This document shows, piece after piece, positions 53,700 to 62,583 of a stretch of 64,000 nt of DNA (within the stretch, counting starts at the first letter, position 1; every line of letters begins with the position of its first letter). The notes beneath the pieces are model-generated. The model worked only from the letters and a program-made list of their open reading frames with translations. It did no database searches and was not told where the DNA came from. Made by a program: the position numbers and the translations under genes. Source of the DNA: DATLXU01 sp035575515 (GTDB lineage Bacteria; Acidobacteriota; Blastocatellia; UBA7656); assembly GCA_035575515.1 (NCBI GenBank), contig DATLXU010000055.1, positions 12,030 through 76,029 on the forward strand. The letters are read 5' to 3'.

Positions 53700-55409
53700 T
53701 CACAGGTTGCCTCGCTTGTGCTCGCTGGCGATGTAATCGCACGCGCGCATGGTGAGCGCCAGTATCGTCAGCGTCGGGTTCTGGCACGCGCTCGACACAA
53801 ATGCCGCGCCGTCGGTGACGAATACGTTCTTCGCATCCCAGCATTGATTGAACTTGTTCAGCACCGAAGTCTTCGGGTTATTTCCCATTCGCGCGGTGCA
53901 TAGCTCGTGAATGATGCGGCCCGGCGCGGTCAGGCTGCCGCCTTTCCACGTCACCTCTGCACCCGCAGCTTTCAAAATCTCTTCGCTCGCCTCAGCGGCG
54001 TCGCGCGCCATCTCGCGCTCGTTATCGGAATGCTCGATGTGAATCTTCAACACCGGAATGCCCCAAGCATCAACAACGCCGTTCGGATCAATCTCGACGT
54101 AATTCTCAAACCTTGAGAGCATCTCGGCGCGCGTCGTCATCCAGACGGGCGCGGTATAGTAGTGGCGCACCTTCTTTTTGAACTCGGAGCCGAAGCCCGG
54201 CGCGTGCCAAGGGTCTTTTGCCACTCCGGGAAACGCGTATGTTGCCGAGCCGCACTCGAACCCGTAGCCGCGAATGAATCGCGGATGCCGTGTCTCTTTA
54301 CTGATGTTGCGGAATCGAGGGATGTAAAGCCCCGACGCTTTGCCGTCTTCGTTTATGGGGTCGCGGCCCGCAAGCACGTTGAAGAATCCACCCGCGCCTA
54401 TGCCGCCCCAGTGGTCAACGAGGTAATGCCCCAACACGCCCGATGAATTACCTAGTCCGTTCGGATGTTGCCGCGATTTTGAATTCAAAAGTATGCGCGT
54501 TGATTCGAGCGTCGAAGCGGCGACGATGATGATTTTGCCGAAAGCCTCAAGCTCCTGATGCGTGACGCGATCAACAAAGGCCACGCCCTTCGCTTTGCCC
54601 GTGTTCGTGTCAACAATGATGTGGCGCACGACCGAGTTTGGTCTGAGCGTCATGCGTCCGGTCGCCTGAGCGATGGGCAGAGTTGAGACGACCGAATTGA
54701 ACATAGCGCCCACGTCGCAGCCTTCGCCGCAGTTGCCGCAGTAATGACATTTCGCGCGGCGCTTCATCCATGACTTTGGCGGAGCCGTCAGCATCGCCAC
54801 TCGCGACGAGATGCCGCGCCGACCTGTCTTTTCAGCACCTTTGCGCAAGAGGTGCTCGCCGCAGGTGAGCGGCATCGGCGGCATGAATTTGCCATCAGGA
54901 ATCTGCGGCAAATGATCTAGGTTTCCCGACACGCCGATGAACTCTTCCGCTTTGTCGTAATAAGGCGCGATGTCGGCGTAGCTGATGGGCCAGTCGTCGC
55001 CGAACCCATCGTGGCTTGCGGCTTTGAAATCAAGATCAGAGAGCCGCCACGAGAATCTTCCCCAGTGTAGAGTCTTTCCGCCTACGATGCGAGCGCGCAC
55101 CCACATAAAAGGCTTGCCCGCGTCGGTCGTGTAAGGGTGCTCTGTGTCTTTGACGTAAAAGTGGCGGCTGAATTCGCTGGCGGTGTCCTGCATCCATTGA
55201 TCACGGTCTTTCCATCCGGGCGGGCCGAAGCCGCGATACATTGATTGATAAGCCCACTGATGCGAATTCATATCGCGCTCAGGGATGACGGGCGGGCCTG
55301 CTTCGAGTACGAGCACCTGGAGTCCATGTTCAGTCAGTTCTTTCGCGGCCATGCCGCCCGACGCGCCCGACCCGATGATTATCGCGTCATAGATTTTCTG
55401 CCTTGCCAA
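53700..55409 (-). CDS. GMC-family flavoprotein dehydrogenase, second copy
   Basis: A 569-residue FAD dehydrogenase with YDAIIIGSGASGGMAAKEL at the start, VGGKTLHWGRFSWRLSDLDF, the Cys motif CHYCGNCGEGC, and C-terminal IHELCTARMG and CQNPTLTILA. It has the same length as the copy at 47703-49412 but clearly differs in sequence. The start is TTG with AGGAGA seven bases upstream. No signal peptide and no Tat small subunit is adjacent, so it may share the one at 49539-50147 or act inside the cell. It leads an operon with an unrecognised protein, a monohaem cytochrome and a TIM-barrel protein. Confidence 0.87.
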   Translation of the reverse strand: MARQKIYDAIIIGSGASGGMAAKELTEHGLQVLVLEAGPPVIPERDMNSHQWAYQSMYRGFGPPGWKDRDQWMQDTASEFSRHFYVKDTEHPYTTDAGKPFMWVRARIVGGKTLHWGRFSWRLSDLDFKAASHDGFGDDWPISYADIAPYYDKAEEFIGVSGNLDHLPQIPDGKFMPPMPLTCGEHLLRKGAEKTGRRGISSRVAMLTAPPKSWMKRRAKCHYCGNCGEGCDVGAMFNSVVSTLPIAQATGRMTLRPNSVVRHIIVDTNTGKAKGVAFVDRVTHQELEAFGKIIIVAASTLESTRILLNSKSRQHPNGLGNSSGVLGHYLVDHWGGIGAGGFFNVLAGRDPINEDGKASGLYIPRFRNISKETRHPRFIRGYGFECGSATYAFPGVAKDPWHAPGFGSEFKKKVRHYYTAPVWMTTRAEMLSRFENYVEIDPNGVVDAWGIPVLKIHIEHSDNEREMARDAAEASEEILKAAGAEVTWKGGSLTAPGRIIHELCTARMGNNPKTSVLNKFNQCWDAKNVFVTDGAAFVSSACQNPTLTILALTMRACDYIASEHKRGNL

Positions 55410-55569
55410 TTGAAGTCTCCTCTCAATCGCAAATCAGCGACGTGAGCAACAGTCCTGATTGAAGTCAAACGCGCCTGCTTTGTGCGGATGTGCCAAACCG
55501 TATCACAGCCGGTAGCGCGAATCAAGTTTGCGCTCTTGCGCGTTCTTGCTTGCGCCGGTCAGTTGATGT

Positions 55570-55591
55570 ATTAAGAAGGTCCCATCTTAAT
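55570..55591. promoter_or_regulatory. Inverted repeat upstream of the GH5 gene
   Basis: ATTAAGA and TCTTAAT are separated by eight bases and end 16 bp before ATG 55608. The AT-rich palindrome in an otherwise GC-rich gap could be an operator or part of the promoter. No matching copy was noticed at other promoters in the window. Confidence 0.35.
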
Positions 55592-55607
55592 AATCGAATG
55601 GCAACTG

Positions 55608-56801
55608 ATGAAAAATCTCTCAGTGGAAAAACGAATGAAAGACTTTGTTCACAAGCTAATCCTGATTCTCATCACAAGCGCGGCGATAATTCTCTCTGCG
55701 CATCAGCCGATTGCTCATTGCGCTGCAAGCGAATCTAACTTGAGCGCAGCGCGAGCCAAACATCTTCGTCGCGGAATAAACACGAGCCATTGGTTCGCGC
55801 AGGTCGGCGGCAAGCAGGGCTACAGCAAACAACATTTCGATTCGCACACGACCGCCGAAGACATCGCGCTCATCAAAGCTATGGGATTCGATCACATACG
55901 ATTCAGCGTAGAGCCTGCGCCGATGTTCAACACTGATGCGCCCGACCAGTTGCCAGCCGAGTATCTCGGTTACATTGACCGCGCGATTGACTTAATTTTG
56001 GCGAATGGCCTTTCGGTTGTCGTTGACATTCATCCTTCTGACGAGTTCAAAAAGAGGCTCGCGGATAATCGCTTTGTTGAAGCGTTCGGAAAATTCTGGC
56101 GAGCCTTCGCGCATCATCTTTCGTCACGCGACCCAGAGCGAGTCTTTCTTGAAGTAATCAACGAGCCGATAGTCGAAGACCCTTATCGCTGGATGGGGAT
56201 TCAAACCAAGCTCATCGCGGCAATTCGCGAAGGCGCGCCGCGACACACCATCATTGCAACCGCGCACCGCTGGTCGGGGCATAACGAGTTTCTATTTCTA
56301 GAACCCGTAGCCGACAAGAACGTGATTTACAATTTTCATTTCTATGAGCCTCACACCTTCACGCATCAGGGCGCGACGTGGGGATCGCCGTACTGGCCAT
56401 ACCTGAAGCAGGTGCCTTATCCATCAAGCCCGGAAGCCGTAGCCGCAATCTTGCCGACGGTCACTAACGAACAGGCTCGCGGCGCTTTGATAGAGTACGG
56501 TCGACAGCGTTGGAATGCCGAGCGGATTGACGCCGAGATAGCGAAGGTCGCCGCGTGGGCGCGAAAGCACAACGCGGCAGTAACGTGCAACGAGTTCGGC
56601 GTCTATCGCAAGTTCGTCGCGCCTGCTGATCGCACGGCTTGGATTCGCGACGTGCGCGCGGCTCTCGAAAAATACGGGATCGGCTGGACGATGTGGGATT
56701 ATCAAGGCGGCTTTTCCGTAGTCAATAAAACTGACGGGCGAGCCGCGCCTGATGCTGAAACAATTGCCGCTCTAGGTTTGAAGCCAAGCGATCATCGTTG
56801 A
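55608..56801 (+). CDS. Secreted GH5 endo-glycanase (cellulase-like)
   Basis: A signal peptide lies in residues ~12-39 (FVHKLILILITSAAIILSAH). The GH5 barrel has RRGINTSHWFAQ, MGFDHIRFSVEP, VVVDIHPSDEF, the acid/base motif LEVINEP (E186) and the nucleophile motif VTCNEFGVYRK (E329). Substrate could be beta-1,4-glucan, xyloglucan or mannan; GH5 subfamily cannot be fixed by eye. The length of 397 residues is one catalytic module. An internal ATG at 55635 also has a purine-rich site. Its last 10 bases overlap the convergent GH16 gene. Confidence 0.9.
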   Translation: MKNLSVEKRMKDFVHKLILILITSAAIILSAHQPIAHCAASESNLSAARAKHLRRGINTSHWFAQVGGKQGYSKQHFDSHTTAEDIALIKAMGFDHIRFSVEPAPMFNTDAPDQLPAEYLGYIDRAIDLILANGLSVVVDIHPSDEFKKRLADNRFVEAFGKFWRAFAHHLSSRDPERVFLEVINEPIVEDPYRWMGIQTKLIAAIREGAPRHTIIATAHRWSGHNEFLFLEPVADKNVIYNFHFYEPHTFTHQGATWGSPYWPYLKQVPYPSSPEAVAAILPTVTNEQARGALIEYGRQRWNAERIDAEIAKVAAWARKHNAAVTCNEFGVYRKFVAPADRTAWIRDVRAALEKYGIGWTMWDYQGGFSVVNKTDGRAAPDAETIAALGLKPSDHR

Positions 56802-57658
56802 TAGACGCGGACGTAATCAACAAGCATCGTCTGCGGAAACGTAGTGGTCGCGTCGGGGTTGCCCGGCCAGTTGCCGCCGACTGCGACGTTCAAAATGATG
56901 AAGAACGGATGATCGAAGACCCAGTTTGCGCCGGCAGGTAAATCAATCGGAGTTCGCGTCTGGTAGAGATTGCCGTCAACGTACCATCGAATCACGTTCG
57001 GCTCCCACTCGATTGCATAGATGTGAAAATCATCGGCGAACCGCGAGCCGTCGGGCGACGTGTAAGCCGCGCCGCGCCCGTTGGCTCCTGAGTATCCCGG
57101 CCCGTGCATCGTTCCGTGCACTATCGTAGGCTCGCGCCCGATGTTTTCCATAATGTCAATCTCGCCGCAAGTGGGCCAGCCAGCTTTATCAATGTTACTG
57201 CCGAGCATCCAGAAGGCGGGCCAGATGCCTTGCCCGAAAGGAATCTTTATGCGGGCTTCGATCCTGCCATAGGCTTGCTCGAATTTGTTTTTGGTTATGA
57301 GGCGCGCGGAGCTGTAGCGGCATCTGCCGTACCAGCATTTATTCTTCCGCGACAGCTTCTCCTTGATTGCAGTGATGACAAGCGAGCCGTTGCCGTCCAT
57401 CGCCGCGTTGCGAGTCGAGTTTGTGTAATACTCGCGTTCGTTGTTTCCCCAACCTGAGCCTCCAACTTCAGCCGTCCACCAGGTCGCGTCAACAGCCGCG
57501 CCCTGCGGGCCGTTGAATTCGTCACTCCATACGAGGGTCCACGTCCGCGCGCTGACCGTGTCATTCAACGCAGGCAGCATTGCCATTAAGAACGTTAACA
57601 ATGAAAGCGCGATTGCTTTCCAATGCATTGAGGATAGAACGCGACATTTGTTGTGCAT
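56792..57658 (-). CDS. Secreted GH16 beta-glucanase
   Basis: It probably cleaves beta-1,3 or mixed-linkage glucans (laminarinase/lichenase type). ATG 57658 was chosen because GAGGGGG lies nine bases upstream; the open frame starts nine codons earlier. A signal segment (AIALSLLTFLMAMLPAL) precedes the jelly-roll domain with WSDEFNGPQG, GSGWGNNEREYYT and the catalytic signature CGEIDIMEN (E166 nucleophile, E171 acid/base from this start). Hallmarks FGQGIWPAFWMLG and ILNVAVGGNWPG follow. The form EIDIMEN with an extra Met fits the laminarinase-like branch. Confidence 0.92.
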   Translation of the reverse strand: MHNKCRVLSSMHWKAIALSLLTFLMAMLPALNDTVSARTWTLVWSDEFNGPQGAAVDATWWTAEVGGSGWGNNEREYYTNSTRNAAMDGNGSLVITAIKEKLSRKNKCWYGRCRYSSARLITKNKFEQAYGRIEARIKIPFGQGIWPAFWMLGSNIDKAGWPTCGEIDIMENIGREPTIVHGTMHGPGYSGANGRGAAYTSPDGSRFADDFHIYAIEWEPNVIRWYVDGNLYQTRTPIDLPAGANWVFDHPFFIILNVAVGGNWPGNPDATTTFPQTMLVDYVRVYQR

Positions 57659-57716
57659 TTCAGTTCCCCCTCTGAAACACGGCACAAGATGCTATGCGCC
57701 ACGATCAGCTTTTGAT

Positions 57717-59858
57717 TCAATTCACTTCCGCCCTTTTGGGCGCGGCGAGCTCTCTGACGCGCTTCGCCCAATCCGTCGGCGGCATGGTTTTAAGCGCGGG
57801 CAATTCGGCTGCGGCGATTATGAGCTGCCTGAGCGCGGGCACTATGACGATTTGAACTTCTGCTTTCGGCTTTGCGGCCTCGTCAAGCAGCGCGAGCTTC
57901 GCGTCTCGCCAATTCTGCGGCGGAGCAATGCCGCTCGATAAGTATGATATTGCTTCCAATCCGGCCGTTGCGATGTCTGACAAATCTTTTGGAAGCTGAG
58001 CGGCCTCGTTGAGAATCGGAGAGCGGGCGATTATCACATCGAGCGCAAGACGCGCGTCGCGCCACTCGGCGAGTGTGCGCCTCAGGCTGTCTCGATGGAT
58101 TTCAAATCGCGGCGCGTCGCTGAGCATTGCGTCAACCATCTTTGAAAACGGGCGCGCGGCGCGAGCGTCGGGCCGCGCCGCGTCCACAAGCCGCGTGAGC
58201 GGAGTCATCTGCGTCGTCGGATGCGCCTGCCCGCGATTATAAACTTTGACCGGCTCGACTATATCAACAAGCATCCTGAGCGGCGCGACCTGATGAGTCT
58301 GAGCGATGCGCCGCAGCATTCTATCAACGTGCGACTCATGCTTTAATCCCAACTCTTCAAGGCGGACACTGACAATCGCAAGCCGCCGGTACATATCATC
58401 AGCGTCTGTCACCGAGCGAGGCGACCATAATCGTTCGGCTATTGCAGCCAATCGCGGCCAGATGCGCGAATCAATCGTTTCGGGGTTCACGTACTCGCCC
58501 CACATGCAGGCTTCGCCGCCGAGTATCCGCGCCGTCTCCTGCGCAGTGAGGTTGCTGTCTGCGGCGATGGGGTCAACCGCGTAGTGATACGCCGCCGGAA
58601 AAATATAATCGAGGTAATAGCCGAACGACAGGATGCCGTTATAACCTTTCTTCGCGCCTTCTGCGAGCGATGCCTGCCCCCGCCACGATTGAATCACGAT
58701 GTCGTTCGGAAGATCGGGATGAAGAATCTCGTCCCACCCGACCATCTTCTTCTCATGCTTTTTTAGGATGGCCGAAACGCGCTGATTGAAATAAGCCTGC
58801 AGGGCGTGGTTGTCTTTCAGCCCCTTCGATTTCATGAACTCTTGAATCTTCGGGTTCTGATTCCATTGCTTGCCGTTGTTTTCGTCGCCGCCGATGTGCA
58901 TGTACTCATCGGGGAATAGCTGGGCCATCTCGCCTAAGAATCCGTCGAGCAGCTTATAAGTCTCTTCGCGCGTCGGGTCCATTGTCGGGTCGAATATGCC
59001 GAAGTGTCGCTCAATCTGATACGGGCCGGGCGCGCTTGCGATTTCAGGATATCCGACGAACCAGCTAGTCGCGTGTCCCGGCATATCAAATTCCGGGATG
59101 ACTCGGATGCCGCGCTCGCGCGCGTAAGCTATCACTTCGCGAACATCATCCTGCGTGTAGTAAAGCCCATCGGACCCCATCTGATGAAGTTTTGGAAATC
59201 GGCGGCTCTCGACGCGAAAGCCCTGATCTTCCGTCAGGTGCCAGTGCAGCACGTTCAGCTTCACCGCCGCCATGCCGTCGAGGTTGCGCTTGATTACCTC
59301 GACAGGCTCCCAGTGACGGCACGCGTCAATCAGCAGGCCGCGCCACCGGAATCGAGGTCGGTCCTGAATGCTTGCGAGCGGTATGAAGTAGCCTTCGCGG
59401 TCGCCTTCTATGAGTTGCAAAAAAGTTTCCAGCCCACGTATCGCGCCAACAACTGTCGGCGCATTGAGCAATGTTTGTTTAGGTGAAACTTCAATCGAGT
59501 ATGATTCATCCTCATCGAGCGAAGGAATTGCTTTGCCTGCTGACTGGCATTGGACAACAAGGGTCGCCGCGTTTGAGTCGTCAACGAAGCCGCGCGCGAA
59601 CTCCAGACCGGTTCGCCCTTCGAGCCTTCTGACGGCGCGCTCGATGGCCGATTTCAATCGCGCGTCGCTGTGGCCTTTGACGGCGACTTTGAATGAAGAG
59701 TCAATTATTAAACGGCCCGGCTGAAACCTGACCGATTGTGGCACGGGCATCAGGTAATGATTCGTTGTATCTGTCGCGGCTCTCTCTTCCTGAGCGGAGC
59801 CTTTCACCGTGAAGATGAGAAGTGCAAAAGCGACAAACGCGATGATTCCGGTTCTCAT
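57717..59858 (-). CDS. Secreted GH20 beta-N-acetylhexosaminidase
   Basis: It removes terminal beta-linked N-acetylglucosamine or N-acetylgalactosamine, for example from chitin fragments or glycoproteins. A signal peptide ends near residue 22. The GH20b-like domain (about 35-160) is followed by the barrel with RWRGLLIDACRHWEPVEVIK, LHWHLTEDQGFR, IPEFDMPGHATSW and the catalytic pair HIGGDENNGKQW (D325, E326). A long helical C-terminal region (about 520-713) is not part of the core family. It is the only amino-sugar enzyme in an otherwise plant-polysaccharide locus. GAGG precedes ATG 59858. Confidence 0.92.
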   Translation of the reverse strand: MRTGIIAFVAFALLIFTVKGSAQEERAATDTTNHYLMPVPQSVRFQPGRLIIDSSFKVAVKGHSDARLKSAIERAVRRLEGRTGLEFARGFVDDSNAATLVVQCQSAGKAIPSLDEDESYSIEVSPKQTLLNAPTVVGAIRGLETFLQLIEGDREGYFIPLASIQDRPRFRWRGLLIDACRHWEPVEVIKRNLDGMAAVKLNVLHWHLTEDQGFRVESRRFPKLHQMGSDGLYYTQDDVREVIAYARERGIRVIPEFDMPGHATSWFVGYPEIASAPGPYQIERHFGIFDPTMDPTREETYKLLDGFLGEMAQLFPDEYMHIGGDENNGKQWNQNPKIQEFMKSKGLKDNHALQAYFNQRVSAILKKHEKKMVGWDEILHPDLPNDIVIQSWRGQASLAEGAKKGYNGILSFGYYLDYIFPAAYHYAVDPIAADSNLTAQETARILGGEACMWGEYVNPETIDSRIWPRLAAIAERLWSPRSVTDADDMYRRLAIVSVRLEELGLKHESHVDRMLRRIAQTHQVAPLRMLVDIVEPVKVYNRGQAHPTTQMTPLTRLVDAARPDARAARPFSKMVDAMLSDAPRFEIHRDSLRRTLAEWRDARLALDVIIARSPILNEAAQLPKDLSDIATAGLEAISYLSSGIAPPQNWRDAKLALLDEAAKPKAEVQIVIVPALRQLIIAAAELPALKTMPPTDWAKRVRELAAPKRAEVN

Positions 59859-60040
59859 ATAAACCTCAGAGGTTGAATTGTGCAGAGGACGTGATATTAA
59901 CGCGACCAGGCCTCAACAGCCAGACGCAAACATCACTTGTTCGGCTCAGGCCGTCATATCTGCCATCGCAACGCGGCTTGATTATCCGGCGCAAAGCAAA
60001 TATAACTTGTGGCCAAACCTGTGATCTTAATGGAGCAACA

Positions 60041-61687
60041 ATGCAAGTAATAAAGTCGCCCAAAGTGTACGATGTTGTGGTCATCGGCTCAGGAGCATCG
60101 GGCGGGATGGCTGCATGGAATCTGACTCGCCAGGGTATAAACGTGCTCGTGTTGGACGCGGGCCAGCGATTCGACCGAAATAATTTCTGGACTCACGTCT
60201 GGCCATACGAGTGGCGCGAGCGCATCCGCAACGGCGAGACTCCGCCGCAGTTTTATCTCAGCACGAAAGAGCAGCCCTACTTCACTCCCGAAGGGCAGCC
60301 TTTTGAATTAACGCGAGTCTGGGGCATCGGCGGAAAGACGAACGTGTGGGGCAGGGTCAGCCTTCGTTACTCTGATCTCGATTTCAAAGCGGCAGAGCGC
60401 GACGGCTGGGAGATTCCATGGCCTATTAGCTACAAAGACATCGCGCCTTATTACGACAAGGTTGATCAACTGATAGGCGTGTGCGGCGGCGATGATGATT
60501 CCGAAGTGCTGCCGGGAAGTCGTTATCACATGCCGCCGCCTCAGCCTCGATGCGGCGAGATGCTCATCAAGCGCGCGGCTGGCCGATTGGGCATCCCCGT
60601 TGTGAGCGGGCGGCGCGCTGTGCTCACGCGCAATCACAACGGCTTTTTCAAATGCCATTACTGCGGCAACTGCGGAAGCGGCTGCGACACGTCGAGCTTC
60701 TTCAACGCGGGAGACTATTTGATTCAGCCCGCGATGAAGACCGGCAAGCTCGAAGTGCGAACCAATGCCGTCGCTGCTCGAATACTTTCTGATAAAGAGG
60801 GCCGGGCGAGCGGCGTGCAGTACTTTGATCGCAAAACAAAACAAGAGTATCAAGTGCGCGCGAAAATAGTGGTGCTTGGCGCTTCCTGCATTGATTCAAC
60901 CAGAATACTGCTCAATTCAAAGTCCGACGTTTATCCGAACGGCATCGGCAACGTGTCGGGCGTCATCGGCAAGTATCTCTGCGAGCAGGTCAGGACTGAA
61001 GCGAAGGCGCTGCTGCCCGTGCTGTATGGCCGCGAGACTACGAACGACGACGGCATCGGCGGCGAGCACATTTACCTGCCGAGATTCAATCATCGAGGCG
61101 CAAAGCGAGATTACCTGCGCGGCTTCGGCATACAGTTCTGGGGCACAGGCTGTCAGCGTGGCGTCGGCGATTTTGCGTGGAGCGTCGCGGGCTTCGGCTC
61201 TGAGTTCAAGAAAGAAGTCAGGCGGCGTTATCCCGCGCTCGTGCAGCTTCATCCTTTCGGCGAAGTGCTGCCGCGCGCCGACAATTACGTCACCGTAGAA
61301 GGCACGCCTGTGGATCAATACGGCGTGCCGCTTCCGAAGATAGTTTATTCGACGGGCGAGAACGAACGTCGCATGGTCAACGAAATGTACGACACGCTTG
61401 AGATGATACTGCATGAAGCGAAGGCCGAAGTGGTTGACCTCGTGCGTGGGCGCACGGGAACAAACGGCTCGGCCATTCACGAGCACGGGACTTGTCGAAT
61501 GGGGGACGACCCGAAGCGGGCTGCGCTTAACAGGTTCAATCAGATGCATCACGTCAAGAATCTATTCGTAGTTGACGGCAGCGCGTTTCCGACGGCGACC
61601 GAGAAAAATCCGACGCTCACGATACTCGCAATGGCGTGGCGCGCGACCGATTATCTCGCAGATGAATTCAAGAAGGGAAATCTTTAA
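60041..61687 (+). CDS. GMC-family flavoprotein dehydrogenase, third copy
   Basis: A 548-residue FAD dehydrogenase starting KVYDVVVIGSGASGGMAAWN, with GIGGKTNVWGRVSLRYSDLD, the Cys motif CHYCGNCGSGC, and C-terminal IHEHGTCRMG and EKNPTLTILA. ATG 60041 was chosen because AATGGAG lies just upstream and the FAD motif follows at once; the frame is open for 56 further codons but not protein-like. No signal peptide or small subunit is adjacent. The exported TIM-barrel gene 61705-62583 starts 17 bp downstream, so oxidation and the barrel's reaction are probably consecutive. Confidence 0.87.
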   Translation: MQVIKSPKVYDVVVIGSGASGGMAAWNLTRQGINVLVLDAGQRFDRNNFWTHVWPYEWRERIRNGETPPQFYLSTKEQPYFTPEGQPFELTRVWGIGGKTNVWGRVSLRYSDLDFKAAERDGWEIPWPISYKDIAPYYDKVDQLIGVCGGDDDSEVLPGSRYHMPPPQPRCGEMLIKRAAGRLGIPVVSGRRAVLTRNHNGFFKCHYCGNCGSGCDTSSFFNAGDYLIQPAMKTGKLEVRTNAVAARILSDKEGRASGVQYFDRKTKQEYQVRAKIVVLGASCIDSTRILLNSKSDVYPNGIGNVSGVIGKYLCEQVRTEAKALLPVLYGRETTNDDGIGGEHIYLPRFNHRGAKRDYLRGFGIQFWGTGCQRGVGDFAWSVAGFGSEFKKEVRRRYPALVQLHPFGEVLPRADNYVTVEGTPVDQYGVPLPKIVYSTGENERRMVNEMYDTLEMILHEAKAEVVDLVRGRTGTNGSAIHEHGTCRMGDDPKRAALNRFNQMHHVKNLFVVDGSAFPTATEKNPTLTILAMAWRATDYLADEFKKGNL

Positions 61688-61704
61688 TCGAGGCAAGACA
61701 AATT

Positions 61705-62583
61705 ATGGCGACGATGAGCAGGCGTGAAGCTATGTTGAGGGTGAGCGCAGCCGTCGGCGGCGCGCTCTTGCTTCCGAAGTTTGGCGATGTCGCAACGGGA
61801 GCGCAGCGCGTAGTCAAAAACGGGCGCTTGAAGCAATCCGTCTCGTGGTGGCCTTATCAGAGCCGGTTTACGCTCGCGGATTTTTGCAAAGCGATTGCCG
61901 ACATGGGCATGGCCGCAATTGATCTGCTTGAGATGAAGGACTGGGAGACGCCGCGCAAGTACGGGCTTGTTTGCTCGATGGGCTATCCGTCAGAAGGCGC
62001 GAAGATACCCGACGGATTGAACAATAAAGCAAACCACGGCGTGATCGTAAGAGGCTTGGAAAAGACCATTCCTGTCGCAGCGAAGATGGGCGTGCCGAAT
62101 CTGATTGCGTTCTTCGGCAATCGGCGCGGGATGAGCGATGCGGAAGCCATTGAAAACTGCGTCGCGGGATTAAACCGTATCAAGAAAGCCGCCGAAGACA
62201 ATGGAGTGACCGTTTGCGTCGAGCTGTTAAACAGCAAAGTGGATCATAAAGACTATCAGGGCGACCACACAAATTTTGGCGTGCAGGTGATTAAGGCCGT
62301 TGCCTCGCCGCGCGTGAGGCTACTTTACGACATTTACCATATGCAGATCATGGAAGGCGACATCATTCGCACGATACGCGACAATCACGAATACATTGCT
62401 CACTATCATACGGGCGGCGTACCAGGCCGCCACGAGCTTGACGACACGCAGGAATTGAACTGGCGCACGGTCTGCAAGGCCATTGCAGATACAGGATTCA
62501 AAGGCTACGTCGCGCATGAGTTCATGCCAACGCGCGACCCGCTCACTTCATTACGCGAAGCCGTTGCGCTCTGCGACGTTTAA
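61705..62583 (+). CDS. Exported hydroxypyruvate-isomerase-like TIM-barrel protein (Tat signal)
   Basis: The N-terminus MSRREAMLRVSAAVGGALLL is a twin-arginine signal, so the protein should act in the periplasm. The barrel is Hyi-like, with likely metal ligands E173 (CVELLNSK), D209 and H212 (YDIYHMQIMEGD), H235 (AHYHTGG) and E272 (VAHEFMP). The WWPYQ and PGRHELDD motifs are typical of this branch. Classical hydroxypyruvate isomerase is cytoplasmic, so another substrate such as a keto-sugar is likely. It follows GMC copy three and ends overlapping the convergent tube-protein gene by 33 bp. Confidence 0.87.
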   Translation: MATMSRREAMLRVSAAVGGALLLPKFGDVATGAQRVVKNGRLKQSVSWWPYQSRFTLADFCKAIADMGMAAIDLLEMKDWETPRKYGLVCSMGYPSEGAKIPDGLNNKANHGVIVRGLEKTIPVAAKMGVPNLIAFFGNRRGMSDAEAIENCVAGLNRIKKAAEDNGVTVCVELLNSKVDHKDYQGDHTNFGVQVIKAVASPRVRLLYDIYHMQIMEGDIIRTIRDNHEYIAHYHTGGVPGRHELDDTQELNWRTVCKAIADTGFKGYVAHEFMPTRDPLTSLREAVALCDV

